Below, piece after piece: positions 10,137-22,486 of a stretch of DNA of 64,000 nucleotides; position 1 is the stretch's first letter, and every line of letters starts with the position of its first letter. Source of the DNA: Bifiguratus adelaidae (Eukaryota > Mucoromycota > Endogonomycetes > Endogonales); contig MVBO01000008.1 of the NCBI GenBank assembly GCA_002261195.1, positions 83,768 through 147,767 on the forward strand, read 5' to 3'. The notes beneath the pieces are model-generated. The model was given only the letters and a program-made list of their open reading frames with translations, had not been told where the DNA came from and made no database searches. Made by a program: the position numbers and the translations under genes.

Positions 10137-13011
10137 ATGTCAGCTGCCGTGGACGGCGCTGGTTCCAAGAGGGCCAGTGCTTCCGGTGACATGCCGAATC
10201 CAAAGGTGGAGTTTCACTTTATTGACATGGATGATCCCGCTCGATACAAGCGTCTCAAGGTGTCGAGAGCATGCGATTTTTGCAGGAAGCGAAAAACAAA
10301 GTGAGTTGTTTGCCTCTATTCTACGCAGTATTAACAGCTCTAGGTGCGATGTGGCTGGTCCTGCCGGTGGAACATGCTCAAATTGCGCGCGTAATGGGCG
10401 GCGTTGTACCTTTACGGAGGCGACTAATGCAAATTCCGGATCTCCTCCTGCGGATAGAGTCAAAAGCTACGGACAATCATCCTTTGCTACATCATTATCA
10501 TTACCACACCGGTCGAAACCTATCAACTCCGAGTTCAGCCAAACCGTCGATTCATTCACAAGCTCATCAGCAGTCTCAGCCCATTATCAGCAACGCCCGT
10601 CCATCGACTCGAAGAGTCATCTACAACATCGTGACAATTCGACGGAATCGGTTCCTTTTGCGCAGCAAACAGCTCAAGCGCATGGACAAGACAAACTTTC
10701 CTACCCATCCTTTCACTCCCCTTCACAACCACAGCCAAAATCTGTGTCCGCAAACCAACAACAGCAGCTCGATAATTACATCTCTTCACAAGTTTCCCAT
10801 TCAACCACGAGCACTCCAAGCAGTCAGCCTAATGGTTACTCGACTGTCGAATCCGTATCTACCGATAATTCCGATAATCAAAGCGACACGTACATCTCTC
10901 CGGACTATTCTCCCGTCTTACCTTCTATGGAACTGCAATTGGACCCTCTCGAAGCCGAGGAAGTGATACCTCGCCTTAGTGCCTTTCTCGGCAAACTCGT
11001 CATTACCGTAGATGGTCGAGCGGCTTACGCTTCCCATACCGCTATATCACCAAAGCTCGCGTCATCCATTCCCAATTCACAGCAGCCGCCACCCTTGCCA
11101 TCCTCCAAAGCCGACCTCTCGTTGACACCTTTTCACGAATTACATCCTCAAGACATGATTTACCTTTCGCCTTTTCAACTTGCTTATCACCCTATACCAG
11201 AACTGGAGCAGCACCTCTTGGGTGTCTACTTCCGTAATGTACATCCATATATGCCTATACTCTACAAGGCGCATCATCTTCGCCAAGCCCAGGTTGCAGC
11301 CGATAAGGTGCCAGTTTTATTGCGATATGCCATGATGGCCGCTGCCTCACCCTTCTCCGATCATCCTCGTATCGCTTCGTTTGCCGGACCGGATGGTGCG
11401 CCGGGCGGTGTATTCTACGAAAAGGCCAAGGCCATGCTCGATACCTATCTGGATGTGCCACGCCTCTCCTCGTTGCAGGCGCTTTTACTCCTCGTCAAGT
11501 ATCAAGAGTACATTCGAAAACGCGGATTCACCCTAAGAACACGGCTTCTCTTGAACAATTGTGTGCAAATGATGAGCGAACTCGAACTGGTCCGAATGGC
11601 CAAGGCATCCACTTCTGTAGATCCCATGACGATTGAGCTAAGCCGGAGAACGTACTGGCAAATATACATCTTTGATCGTCTTTGCAGCATTTCACAAGGC
11701 AGGCTGTGTCTGGTAGACGAACTCGAAACGGGTCCACCCTTTCCAAGTCCATTTCTCGGTGAAGACAACTTTTTGGATCGGCAGACGCTACAGCTGTTCA
11801 TCGAAAGCATCAAGATCATCCAGCTCAACACACGCGTTATCCGATGGATTCGTGAAGCCAAGGAAGCCGGTGCCATCACCTATGGCTTGGGAGGCACGTC
11901 TGCCGTACACAATGTAACCATGTCGAGCAATGCCCCTTACCAGTCCAACGGTCTCTCCGGTTCCTCCCTCAGCCTCGTTCCCATCTCATGCTCTACTCTT
12001 GACGAACAATTACTGGAATGGCAGCGAAATTTACCACCTGACTTGCAACCCGACTACAATTACCGCTTTGACATAAATGGATCGGCCAATGGAGGTCAAG
12101 ATGCGGCCTCGAGCTATACGCCCATCATGAACCCAGCTACCGTACAATTGCACATGATCTTCGAGATTACAAGAATCATGCTCCATCGCGCTTGTTTTGG
12201 TCGTCCTGTGCCCATGATACCTCACGTGGACATTTGCCGGCAATCTGCTCTTAATATCACATTCCTGGCAGATGTGATGGAATCGGTCGGTGATGGCAAC
12301 GGACTACCGCAATCCGGGTCTTTGCGCGCTTTCCAAAAGCCGGCTCGTGGTGTCTACTCGACGCTTTATGGTCTCGCTCTCGCCTGTCATGTCTATCTGG
12401 TCACGGTTTGCATGTCACGGGATGCCGGTATCATGTCAACCAGTCTTCGCACCATGTACGAAAGTTTACGCATCATGGGAAGATTGACTGGTGTCTGTGG
12501 GCTCGGTGAATTGACCGAGACGATACGGCGATTAGAGGACAGCATCATCAAAGGATCACTCCAAGAAGCCGTGAATCAATCCAAGGTCGCCTTCCGCTCC
12601 AATCCCAATCCACGCTCTCGCAAGGTGTCCAACCGAGGCGTCAATAACGTTGGCGTCGGCTTCCAAGGCGACATGGAATCCACCTTGAACGATTCGACAC
12701 CCGATTCTATCTCGGATGGGTACAACAGCAGCAGTCTCTTGGCTCCCTCTCATGGATTAGACGAGTCCGCCTTTACCACCCATGGCGAAATGTACGATGT
12801 CAACTCCAATCCATGGGCAGCCTACGACAACCCGATGCATCTTGACCTTCATGACTCGCTACATGGCCATACCCTCGCCATGAACGTGGGCACAGAGACC
12901 TGGAATTGGATGTTGGGATTCAACAAGGCTGTAGAATCGAGTGAACGACCCTTGGGTTTACAGCGTACACCACCTGGCATTGGAGGTGTTGTAGGTGTAG
13001 ATCAATCCTAA
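10137..13011 (+). CDS. Zn2Cys6 transcription factor with Fungal_trans domain
   Basis: Exons 10137-10300 and 10344-13011 give 943 residues. The binuclear zinc cluster starts at about residue 45 (RACDFCRKRKTKCD, then CSNCARNGRRC) and is split by a 43-bp intron just before the third cysteine. A Ser/Gln/His-rich linker follows, then the fungal-specific regulatory domain from about residue 350 (VYFRNVHPYMPIL, later YWQIYIFDRLCSI). The overall plan resembles XlnR/Gal4-like activators, but its target genes cannot be told. The C-terminus is disordered. It reads away from the FAD oxidoreductase and shares its promoter region, and is followed in the same direction by URA5. Confidence 0.92.
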
Positions 13012-13217
13012 TGTGATTTCAGTATACAACATTTCCTATCTCTGCTTACATGCTAAGCAGTCGATGCATATTACATGCGGAATGGTTCAAGGTGTGAATG
13101 TCACGCCGTGGATTATTTTTTACGCGCAATCAAAGCCATTGATTGGTACTTGTCTCTTCTTTTGCTCACACACTCTCACCGGATCTAAACTCCATTCGAC
13201 GTTCTATACATTCAAGC

Positions 13218-13871
13218 ATGAAGGATTACCAGCGCGAGTTTATAAAGTTTTGCCTTGACCACCGTGTCCTCATCTTTGGCACCTTCACGCTCAAATCCGG
13301 CCGAGTCTCACCCTACTTTTTCAACTGTGGTCTCTTTTACACCGGTGAAGCCTTGTTGTCGATTGGCAACTCGTTTGCGCGTGCCATACAAGACGCCGGG
13401 GTCGATTACGATGTTCTCTTTGGTCCCGCATACAAGGGTATTCCTCTCGTTTGTTCCACGGCGATCGGGCTTTCCCTGCGAGGACAACAAGCGCCTTACG
13501 CTTTCAATCGCAAGGAAGTGAAAGATCATGCAGAGGGTGGTTACATGGTTGGTGCGCCTCTCCAAGGCAAGGTTTTGGTGATTGATGATGTGGTCACGGC
13601 TGGAACGGCCATCAATGAAGCCTTGGGTATCATCAAGGCGCAAAATGCCAAACTCGCTGGTGTTGTACTGGCCATTGATCGACAGGAAGTTGCCCCAGAT
13701 GGTTCCGGAAAGAGTGCGATTCAAGCGATTGAAGAACGTGAAGGTGTACCGGTCAAGACCATCATTCAACTGGACGATATCGTGGAGTATTTGAAGGAGG
13801 TGGGCGGTCATGAGGCTGATCTGGCCAAGATTGCCGCTTATCGGGAACAATACGGGGTCAAGTCAGCCTAA
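13218..13871 (+). CDS. URA5: Orotate phosphoribosyltransferase
   Basis: A single exon encodes 217 residues, the standard size. The enzyme joins orotate to PRPP to form orotidine monophosphate, the fifth step of de novo pyrimidine synthesis in the cytosol. The PRPP-binding signature VLVIDDVVTAGTA lies at about residue 118, and the substrate loop region AFNRKEVKDH near residue 95. The start at 13218 (MKDYQREF) is preferred because upstream residues in the same frame are not conserved-looking. No intron is needed, unusual among these neighbours. Confidence 0.95.
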   Translation: MKDYQREFIKFCLDHRVLIFGTFTLKSGRVSPYFFNCGLFYTGEALLSIGNSFARAIQDAGVDYDVLFGPAYKGIPLVCSTAIGLSLRGQQAPYAFNRKEVKDHAEGGYMVGAPLQGKVLVIDDVVTAGTAINEALGIIKAQNAKLAGVVLAIDRQEVAPDGSGKSAIQAIEEREGVPVKTIIQLDDIVEYLKEVGGHEADLAKIAAYREQYGVKSA

Positions 13872-14246
13872 TTGTGGTGCTGACAGGTTTGGCATTTCAG
13901 AATGGATGGAACCCGAGCGCATCACTGACATAGGCACTATGGCAACTGGATGTAGAATAGGGTTTAGGTTGCCACACAGGGCGGTATCATGCATGTTGAA
14001 ATAGATAATCGATACATTCTGACTTGCCATAGGCAACATTTACACCAGTATTGAAACAAAGAAAAGCTCTATCGTATATGGTCCCTGACTTTTGACCAGC
14101 TTGCACTTGTAAGGCCAATTCATCGGCTTAACAATACAAACCGCTAGAGGGGGCCACCTATCTTTTTTTCTCCGGGGCGAGGTCGTTGTGGGTAGGCATA
14201 GCAGCGCAGGTTCACGCATCACACGCCAAACCTTCGGATCATTGAT
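13872..14246. other. Intergenic stretch after URA5
   Basis: About 375 bases holding the 3' flank of URA5 and the 3' flank of the small zinc-ribbon ORF on the other strand. I see no convincing coding frame, repeat or RNA gene. Confidence 0.4.
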
Positions 14247-14390
14247 TCATTGCTTGTGACACTTGCGACAGTACATACGCGCTTGAACGGATTGGCCGCA
14301 CTGAAAGCAAAAGGCTTGCTTGACTGGACGAGGTCGTTGTACACCTCTTGGATCGGCACCAAGTGAAGCGATAGGTTTAAACTCCGGCAT
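14247..14390 (-). CDS. Putative small zinc-ribbon protein (47 residues) or last exon of a larger one
   Basis: A short frame with an ATG at 14388-14390 and a TGA at 14247-14249 encodes 47 residues. It ends with four cysteines in the pattern C-x2-C-x9-C-x2-C (CFQCGQ ... YCRKCHKQ), which is a good fit to a zinc ribbon, after a Pro/Arg-rich stretch. The frame stays open upstream of the ATG, so the piece may be the last exon of a longer gene whose earlier exons I could not place. No family is recognised. The cysteine spacing is the only evidence, hence the modest score. Confidence 0.4.
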   Translation of the reverse strand: MPEFKPIASLGADPRGVQRPRPVKQAFCFQCGQSVQARMYCRKCHKQ

Positions 14391-14645
14391 GGCGGGCAAC
14401 AAGAAGAGTGAAGAAGAGGTTGGCCAAAAAGAGATGGATCAGAGCATCCAACCGTATTCAAATGACGTTGTTCCATGTCTGGGTCCATGACTGAAGATAG
14501 GCCTTCCAGAAAGCGTGTTGTCAACGCCAACTGTCATGGACCAAAAATAGCGAGACAAAGGAAAAGTTTGAAAAAGTCATCAGGGAAACTGCCATCTGCT
14601 GGTGGACACGCTGACAGATGCTACAGTCATTGGGACAAACGCGCT

Positions 14646-14846
14646 TTATTCTCTATCCCTTGCTTTGGCGGGCTCCTTCAAACACTCCATGTAGGGACCC
14701 CTTTCACAACGTTGCTTCCGTTTCCAAATCAAGTATCGATTAAGTTGCAGCGAATTCTTGTCTACAAGAAGGGCTATTAGACGCCAACGTTCAGGGCGTG
14801 GCTGAAGACTTATACCATTCCATGGTTGTTTCAAAGTTTCATTCTA
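14646..14846 (-). CDS. Possible coding exon of unknown identity
   Basis: On the minus strand a frame runs from an AG-ending splice-like site near 14847 to a TAA at 14646-14648, giving about 65 residues rich in Arg, Leu and Trp (PRPERWRLIALLVDKNSL and YLIWKRKQRCERGPYMECLK). The composition looks coding and a little like a small mitochondrial protein, but no ATG suits it and no upstream exon was found in the short space before ERO1's end at 14983. It could equally be chance. No function is proposed. Confidence 0.25.
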
Positions 14847-14982
14847 GAGCAGGTTGGGAAACTGCATGGACAGGGTGTTCCAAACCTCAATATGTATACA
14901 TACAGGGGAACGATGCAACTTCTAGATAATAGATGGGTGCAGACAACCGCAATAGCAAGCCGCCTAAACAATTCTATACATC

Positions 14983-17035
14983 CTAGTGTCCCCAACCCTG
15001 CAAGATGGCAGGTATGGGTACATGGGATCTCCGGAGTTGCGTGACCGCACTGTCCAGCCCCCGGGAGAGTAATCCTCCCATGCGTCTATCCACAATCCCG
15101 AGTCGCTGTTTGGAGAAATTGGACACGCGTGAAGAGAAGGCGCTGAAGGTGAGCCTATCGGCGAGGTGGATTGACTGCAAGAGAGGTGGGGTGAGAGGAG
15201 GTAGGGTGTTTCGATTTTGTTGTTGATACATGTCTCTGAACCTTGCGATGCCATTCAAGCTCTCCGAGAAACGATTGAACGTGTTAAACAATGCAACAAT
15301 TTCATTGCGCTCCAACAGTGTCTTTGGGGCAGCGCGAATGGTCTCGTATTCAAAGAGAATCTTGAGAGCAACCGCAAGCCCGTTGGTTTGAACTTTGCCC
15401 CATAACCGACATTTTTCGCAGCCAACGCAATCCATAATCCTCGACACATTTCGAAAATGATCTTTGAATTCCTGCTTCACGCGAGACGCATTCGGTCCAT
15501 GAAATAATCGCGTTTCGTCAAAGGTTGTAGGATATTGTTTTGTCATGTCAATCAGTTCATGCACCTTGGCCTATATCAAAACGTCAGGCAAGAGCCGCAG
15601 AAAAAGCGAAGAACACCCGTACCTTGACTTTTGCATCTACCTTAGGCTGCCCTGTATTGAAGCGATATCCCTCTAAAAAAGGCGAAACTTTGGCAATAGC
15701 GCGCAACAGGACCACATAGTTAAAGTAGACATTTTGCAGTCGTTCAGGATGTGATCCAATACGCGTGATGAAGCAATCGAGGTTTGAATACTAGATACGT
15801 CATAAGCACGATAATCATGATATGGTTGTCCACTTACCCAGACACCTTTGGTCCTGTCGAAATACTCATCGCAAATGTGGATAGAGATGGAAGAATGCAA
15901 ACCTTACGAATAGGTGAGCACCAATTGCCTTGCAGAGATCAGATGGACAGCTTACCAGAAATCAATCGGTAGTAAACCCGCTTCTCCAGACAGGTTTCCT
16001 CCTCAGAATCTTGACCATCCTCGTCTTCCGCCAAATTCCGCAGCACACCATCCAGTTCACTCGACTTTGGTGCCTTCACAAAATGTTGCGTTGTGTCTTG
16101 AGCGTCATCGTCTATACCAGCAGCCACGTTGGCAAATTCATCTTCTAACTTGTGTCTGCCGGCATCCTTTTCCCTGTCGTGGTGCGTAATCTTGGCTTTG
16201 GCGTCGTAGCATTGACCCCTTGTATCCTCGGAAAGCCCAGCAATGTTGTTACACGCTGCACATCCCGCCGTCATTTTGGCAACGATATTAAAGCAGTTCT
16301 CCTCGTAGATGGATTTCCACACACGGCCGGATGATGGGCCTGCGTACCCGGTAAAGCGTTCTGGATTCCGTAGTAAATCCACCGTGACGGTATCAATATC
16401 GGAATGTCCCAATTGGTCGTTGATGCAGTAATCTGACTCCTTGAAATCACACTGCTTGAACGGTTGTAGCTGCGTCAAAGCGGATGAGCATCAAATGTGA
16501 CCTGATATTCAGCTACCGCATACTTACAGGACCTGCAGGAGTCAGGTCAATAGCAGAGAGACTCTCTGTGCGCCATTCTACAGGCAAATCAGACTAAAAG
16601 CGTAAGTTCAATATCTGTTCTCATCGAGATCTCAAAGAGCAGCCATCGATCTACCTCATCCGCCACTTCAACAGCGCATGCTCTGTTCATGCACAATCCA
16701 TTCTCTTGCCAAAAGGGACAATTCTTCCACAGCTTTGTGCGATAATACTTGAAAAAGTCTGTCTGCATCAATTGCTGCACCTGCGGAAACAGCCTTGCAT
16801 TGGCCTCTTCGACTGTCGAGTAGTCGCACTGACTGTCTGAAATCATGCCTGAGGGCTACATACAAGTCAATCGGACTAAATCATAGAGACCAGGTATAAT
16901 TGCCTTGCAATAATCTTGATCCTTCAATTCCAAGACGTCCTCCATGAACGCTATGCCCTGTCCTCTGTTGTCAAGGTGTGATGCAACAATAAGCCTGCAG
17001 AGCAAGCATGCCCACACCAGCTCCAATACCCGCAT
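14983..17035 (-). CDS. ERO1: ER oxidoreductin (thiol oxidase)
   Basis: ERO1 is an FAD enzyme of the ER lumen that reoxidises protein disulfide isomerase with oxygen. Seven exons (16891-17035, 16655-16848, 16528-16593, 15956-16469, 15838-15902, 15623-15790, 14983-15570) encode 579 residues. The first exon carries a signal peptide ([18 protein letters not shown]). The shuttle cysteines lie in [19 protein letters not shown] near residue 95, and the catalytic C-x2-C-x2-C site is [13 protein letters not shown] in the last exon. The FAD-binding [12 protein letters not shown] and the [19 protein letters not shown] block are present, separated by an acidic insert of about 80 residues. Stop is at 14983. 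The gene reads away from the antiporter gene, with about 300 bp between starts. Confidence 0.95.
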
Positions 17036-17332
17036 GGATGCAATAGATGTCGTCTAAAGCGTCTAATCAACAACTTTAGGCAAGAGCAGAACGCCAATCC
17101 AAATCTAACACTTGCTAACACCTGAAACAATGGCATGAAACCCCCTAACCCTACATCACACCATGTGACACAAACTAGCACGCCTTTGGAGCGCCAATGT
17201 CATTCTGCAGGGGCGAAGAAAAGTGTTACACTCCTGACGTTGCAGTTGTTTAAAACCTACATATTTGATAGAGGAGGCTGAAACTGGTCCAGTCATCTCT
17301 CTTAGCAAGTCTAGGTTGACATCTACTTCGAC

Positions 17333-20269
17333 ATGGCGACAACTGCACCACCGCAAGCCGGAGTTCTATCGGGCATGAACCCGACAGTCCCGAATACAGC
17401 TGACCCTCTCATACTCTTCACTATCCAGGTCAGTAAGATGGGTTGGAGCGAAGATATAGAAGAGTATTCATCTTTTACGTTAGGTGACCATCATCGTTTG
17501 CTTTACACGCTTGCTGGCCTGGCCATTGCGCAAGATCCGTCAGCCTACCGTGATTGCAGAAGTCCTGGGCGGCATCGTTTTGGGTCCTTCGGTATTTGGC
17601 CGGATCCCTAACTACATGAACACCATCTTTCCCAGTGCTTCTATACCGTATCTCACCCTTGCTGCCAATCTTGGTTTGGTCTTTTTCATGTTCTTGATAG
17701 GATTAGAGCTGGACATTAGGATTGTGCGACAGGAGGCCAAAAAGAGCGTCACCGTCGCGGTGGCCGGCATGGCCGTACCTTTCGCTTTGGGCGTAGCGGT
17801 AAGTGCAAACTTGATGGCGATACTGGGAGGGTGCAAGACTCATAGGTTCATCTTAGGTCAGTTATGGCTTGTATCATTTGCAAGGAGGCTCCAACACGGG
17901 TTTTGGAGGTTATCTCCTCTTCTTGGGTGTTGCCATGGCTATCACGGTAAGTAAGACAAGGCAGGCGGCGCAAGCATGTCTATATTCATTGTCGACATCA
18001 GGCGTTCCCGGTCCTGGCTCGTATTCTCGCCGAGTTGAAATTGCTGAAGACGAATGTGGGCGCAATCACTATGGCAGCTGGTCTGCTCAATGATGCTACC
18101 GCTTGGTAAGATATGGTTTGGGGTACCTCGTCGGGTATGTTGTTGTTCACACGGTATCTCTAGGGTCCTGCTGGCGCTTGTCGTTGCCATTACAACCTCG
18201 TCTACCGGTCTCGTCGCCCTCTATGTCTTTTTGTGTGCTGTCGCATGGGCACTCGTCCTCATCTTCATCATCTCCCCGCTCTACAAGCGTCTCTGTATCT
18301 ACACTCGATCCTTCGAAAACGGTCCAACACCCCTCCTTATGGCCGTTACTCTTGTCCTTGTCCTTGTCTCGGCTTTTGTGACCGATATCATTGGCGTCCA
18401 TCCCATCTTTGGTGGCTTCCTGGCCGGAGTCATCATTCCCCATGAAGGTGCTCTCGCGATTAAGATCACCGAGAAAATTGAGGATGTCGTCAATATTCTG
18501 CTACTTCCGCTGGTAAGTTAATGCACCATTTTGCACCTTCCCGATGATGCCAACTCTTTTATTTCACAGTACTTTACTCTCTCCGGGCTAAAGACACAGA
18601 TTGGCCTTCTAGATACGGGGATTGTGTGGGGTTACGTCGTTCTGGTCATTGTCATTGCTTGTCTCGGCAAGGTCAGCGGGTGTACACTTGCAGCACGCAC
18701 GCTCGGCATGACCTGGCGCGAAAGTTGGACAGTCGGCTTCCTCATGAATTGTAAAGGGTAAGACTGATATCACGAATAGCCTGGTCCTCTCATTGATCAT
18801 TTCCATATCTTAGCTTGGTGGAATTGATTGTCCTCAACATTGGACATGATGCGGGCGTGCTAAGCGATCAAGTCTTTGTCATTATGATTGTCATGGCCCT
18901 GGTGACCACTTGTATGACAACACCGATCGTCATGTGGCTTTATCCCGTCTGGTATCAAAAGGAACGAGCTATTGCTATTGGCGGACGCGATAGCCACCGT
19001 GGTGAGAAAGACGATATCAAGGGAGACGAGGAAAATAATGTGCGCGCGTCCACATCATCTGATACGTCCAGCTGGCGACTCATGGTGTGCCTCACCAAAC
19101 TGCAACACGTACCCAGTCTCATGAGTCTTATACAAATCCTCAAGCAGCGCGATGAGCCCGCCGACAATAGTGACGAGACGCTGCCCGAACACAGAGGCGC
19201 GTTACAACGCGACTTGGAAGTGGATGCTCTCCGCCTTCTCGAACTCACTCAACGTACATCTGTCCTTATGATGATGCAGGAATCTCGATCGACTATTGCT
19301 GCTGACCCAATCGTCAATGTCTTTAGAACCTTTGGCCGCCTCAACAAAATTACGATGCGCGCCAGCCTCAGCTTTGTAACGTCTGAGGATTTTGCCGATC
19401 AAGTATGCCATCATGGTTCCCGATACAATGCCGACATGATTATCCTCCCTTGGAATGGTAATACAGTTTTGGAAGAAGCGGTCAATCCCTTGGATGGTTA
19501 CTTTAATCCAAAGGACCGTCGGTATTACGATGCGCAACATGCTTCGTTTGTGCTCGGCGTGCTCAACGAAGCGCACCGGCCCGTCGGCGTCTTGTTTGAT
19601 CCCGCTGTTGGCATGACGGACGAAAGCCAGATGGGAGAAGATTCAGATCGAATCAGCGTCGCTGATGGTTTACAAGGCAACGGGCAGCAAGTAATGGTGG
19701 CGTTCTTTGGCGGCAAGGACGATCGGAAGGCACTCGAATTCGTACGTCGATTGGTGCATGCACCTGGTGTGGTTGTCACTGTATTGCGATGCGTGGGTCT
19801 ACAGGGAGAGTCCATGAACACGGTCGAGGAGGAGAGAAATCAAGATCAATTGGCTATAGAAGAACTCGCACTGTCGCTTGGAGTGCACGAAGAAAACTTT
19901 CATTGTTCAGGTGGAAGCGTGAGTGAACTCTCATTCTTGGGCTTGGGCGGTGTGTCCCCACTACGTATCATCAAATTGCATTCTGCCAACCCTGTGCATA
20001 TGGCTGTGAAAGCCGCACGCACCTTTTTGCACGGACAAGACCTCTTGATCCTCGGCCGCCGTGACAAAGAACCCGGGTTGACCTTCGGTGAGACCCATGC
20101 ACCCATCACAGAGGTGGCCACTCTACCCCCTCAAGGCGTTGTAGAGTCCGATGAACGACAAATGTTAGACACCAAAGCAGGCACCGAAATCCGTAAAGCG
20201 CTCGGTCCAATAGCCAAAGATATGCTCGTGTATGGCTTGCAAGCCAGTATGCTCGTTATCCAACAATAA
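17333..20269 (+). CDS. KHA1: Monovalent cation/H+ antiporter, CPA2 family
   Basis: Seven exons (17333-17428, 17484-17798, 17857-17946, 18002-18105, 18164-18512, 18570-18757, 18814-20269) encode 865 residues, close to yeast Kha1. The N-terminal half has about twelve membrane helices of the Na+/H+ exchanger fold, with [33 protein letters not shown] and [11 protein letters not shown], the last carrying the conserved acidic residue of the transport core. The C-terminal 400 residues are hydrophilic and resemble the degenerate USP-like regulatory domain of Kha1. The product should exchange K+ for H+ across an internal membrane, Golgi or similar in yeast; location here is inference. All exon joins keep the frame. 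Confidence 0.93.
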
Positions 20270-20547
20270 GAAGTACCATTGTCTAGAACACTCCAGGAAC
20301 AAGGATTCGGATATGCATAGTGTGTGACACAACGGTGTGCCAAAGACCAGAGATCGATGGCGATCCCGTGATCTGGAGCCATAAATGAATGTGTGACAGC
20401 TGCAGGAGAGACGCGCGCACTGCTCGGCCGGTTTGGATCGCTGCACCAGGTTGTTGGCATTTTAGATCCAAACTGCACCTATAAATCGGGCTACCTTTCG
20501 CATACTCCTCTCTTCCTGTATCGAAGGCCATGGATACAGCATGAGAC

Positions 20548-21303
20548 ATGTCGTCCAAACCTCAAGGGCGCACAGATGCGGTGACCCCGCACTCCCACAA
20601 TCATGGGGAGGAGACGTCCGCGACGCGCAAAAAGTATGTGTGTCCGGTATGCAGCAAGAGTTTTAGTCGACCTAGCTCTTTGCAAACGCACGAGTACTCA
20701 CATACGGGCGAAAAGCCTTACCAGTGCGATATCAAAGGGTGTCCCAAGAGTTTTTCTGTCCTCTCCAACCTTCGACGACATTTGAAAACGCACCAAAAGG
20801 TCACATCTGTCTCTCAACGCCAACTGACGTATGAGGAGAGAACAAGGAACGTGCAAAGGCTGATCAAAATGATGTCTGAGGAAGTGCATGGCGAGGAACA
20901 ACCTGACGCGCAAGAACCCATACTACCAACGTCCTTTAACGCCAGTCCTCTTCAATCCGCCTATCGCAATCAACCCTACCAGATGGATGTGCGGGATACC
21001 GGACGCCTAGGGCTCTTTGACAGTATTCAACCTACATCACTCTCACCCTATGCCATCTATTCTCAACCAAGCATAGCCACATATTCAACCGCTCCAGGAT
21101 ACCATCCACCCACATCCTCCATCAACTTCGCCTCCAATCAACCTTATCACACTCCCAGTATACGACCTCCCGTCATTGCTGCAACCGATGTTGCTAGAGA
21201 ATCCAACACCTTTCCAACCACCATCCCACATATCCTTCCCTTTGGACGACCACCTTACGCTCTGTATCCCTATCCTAAACCTTCAGACGCACATCCACCA
21301 TAA
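20548..21303 (+). CDS. C2H2 zinc-finger transcription factor, two fingers
   Basis: An intronless frame of 251 residues. Two tandem classical fingers span about residues 31-85: [19 protein letters not shown], the TGEKPYQC linker, then [19 protein letters not shown]. After them come a short Glu-rich helix and a long Pro/Ser/Tyr/Gln-rich tail that is probably disordered and may activate or repress transcription. Two-finger proteins with a TGEKP linker are common in fungal stress and nutrient regulators, but this one cannot be assigned to a named gene. It follows the antiporter gene at 278 bp and precedes the SDR gene at only 66 bp. Confidence 0.9.
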   Translation: MSSKPQGRTDAVTPHSHNHGEETSATRKKYVCPVCSKSFSRPSSLQTHEYSHTGEKPYQCDIKGCPKSFSVLSNLRRHLKTHQKVTSVSQRQLTYEERTRNVQRLIKMMSEEVHGEEQPDAQEPILPTSFNASPLQSAYRNQPYQMDVRDTGRLGLFDSIQPTSLSPYAIYSQPSIATYSTAPGYHPPTSSINFASNQPYHTPSIRPPVIAATDVARESNTFPTTIPHILPFGRPPYALYPYPKPSDAHPP

Positions 21304-21369
21304 AGTAGAATATACAGTTTCGCTGTCTCTACGACGCGTCTCTAGTGCGGCTTCTCTTTCGCTTTTCCC

Positions 21370-22486
21370 ATGCTTAAAGGCCGAACGTGTCTTGTTACTG
21401 GCGCTTCTCGGTAAGTGGCTCACTGGTCCAACAAGCAACCTGATACAAGGATATAGCGGGATTGGCCTCGCTATTGGGATAGCCGCGGCGAGACAAGGGG
21501 CCAACGTCTGTATTGCCGCCAAAAGCGCGAAAGCTCATCCCAAGGCAAGTTCCTCCCTCAACTCGTATCGCGTCTCTCATGCGCGTCGGTAGTTGGAAGG
21601 TACCATCTATACGGCCGCCGAGCGTATTGAGCAAGCGGGTGGTCAAGCACTGCCTGTTCAATGCGATATACGCAACGAAGACGACATTCAAGCGGCCGTC
21701 AAGGCATGCGTCGAGCGATTCGGCGGTCTTGACATTCTGGTGAACAATGCCTCTGCGATTGGGTTGAGCAAGACGGATACCGTGGAGACCAAGCGCTTCG
21801 ATTTGATGCATGCCATCAACGCGCGCGGTACCTTTCTTATGTGCAAGGTAAGCTCACGAGTGTAAGGGGATGCCATTGACGGGAATTAGCACGCTTTACC
21901 GCATCTCAAATCATCCTCTTCTTCGCATATCCTCAACCTGGCCCCTCCGCCTGTGCTTCGGCCCGATTGGTTTGGTGCGCATTTGGCCTATACTATGGCG
22001 AAATACAGCATGAGTCTGATCACGTTGGGTTTGAGCCATGAATGTCGGGCATTCGGCATCGGTGTGAATGCGCTATGGCCGGTAACCTTGATTGGTACGG
22101 CTGCGGTACAGAATGTGCTGGGTGGAGAGTCGGCGGTGCTAAAAGCTAGGTAATGTGGGATTGTGTCGAAGGTTGTGGGGTCTCTGTTGATCATATGGTT
22201 GGTGGTCACAGAAAACCCGACATTCTGGCGGATGCAGCAGTGCGCATCTTTGCGAAAGATGGCAAGACGTTTAGGCAAGTAGCCAGACAACATAAACAAT
22301 GAACTGATGCTTCATAGTGGGCATTTTGTGATTGACGAGATATTCCTGCGACAAGAAGGTGTGACGGATTTTGACCAGTACGCCATGGTCAAAGGGAACC
22401 GAAATTTTGAGACAGACTTGTTTGTGGATGATAGCGTGCTGAGAGAGGTCAATGATCTGCGACTAGCCGCCGGATGGCATGTATAA
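21370..22486 (+). CDS. Short-chain dehydrogenase/reductase, HSDL2-like
   Basis: Six exons (21370-21410, 21457-21544, 21593-21847, 21890-22149, 22212-22274, 22318-22486) encode 291 residues. The NAD(P)-binding TGASRGIG motif, the VNNASAI motif and the catalytic Y-x3-K in AYTMAKYSM are all seen. The stretch GANVCIAAKSAKAHPK followed by GTIYTAAERIE is characteristic of hydroxysteroid dehydrogenase-like protein 2; the SCP2 sterol-carrier domain of the animal protein is absent, as is usual in fungal versions. The substrate is unknown. Introns 2 (21545-21592) and 5 (22275-22317) begin with GCAAGT instead of GT, a GC-AG class; the other three are GT-AG. Confidence 0.9.

Noticed and set aside
10271-10966. 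Long plus-strand ORF of 231 residues inside the Zn2Cys6 gene
   Set aside because: It is an alternative frame over the Ser/Gln-rich linker of the transcription factor; the main frame continues for more than 900 residues with two recognisable domains.
13218-13871. Extended start of URA5 at 13143
   Set aside because: The extra residues are hydrophobic, unlike orotate phosphoribosyltransferases, and the conserved N-terminus begins at 13218.
17036-17332. tRNA gene in the gap between ERO1 and KHA1
   Set aside because: No cloverleaf, A-box or B-box pattern could be made out by eye here or in the other gaps.
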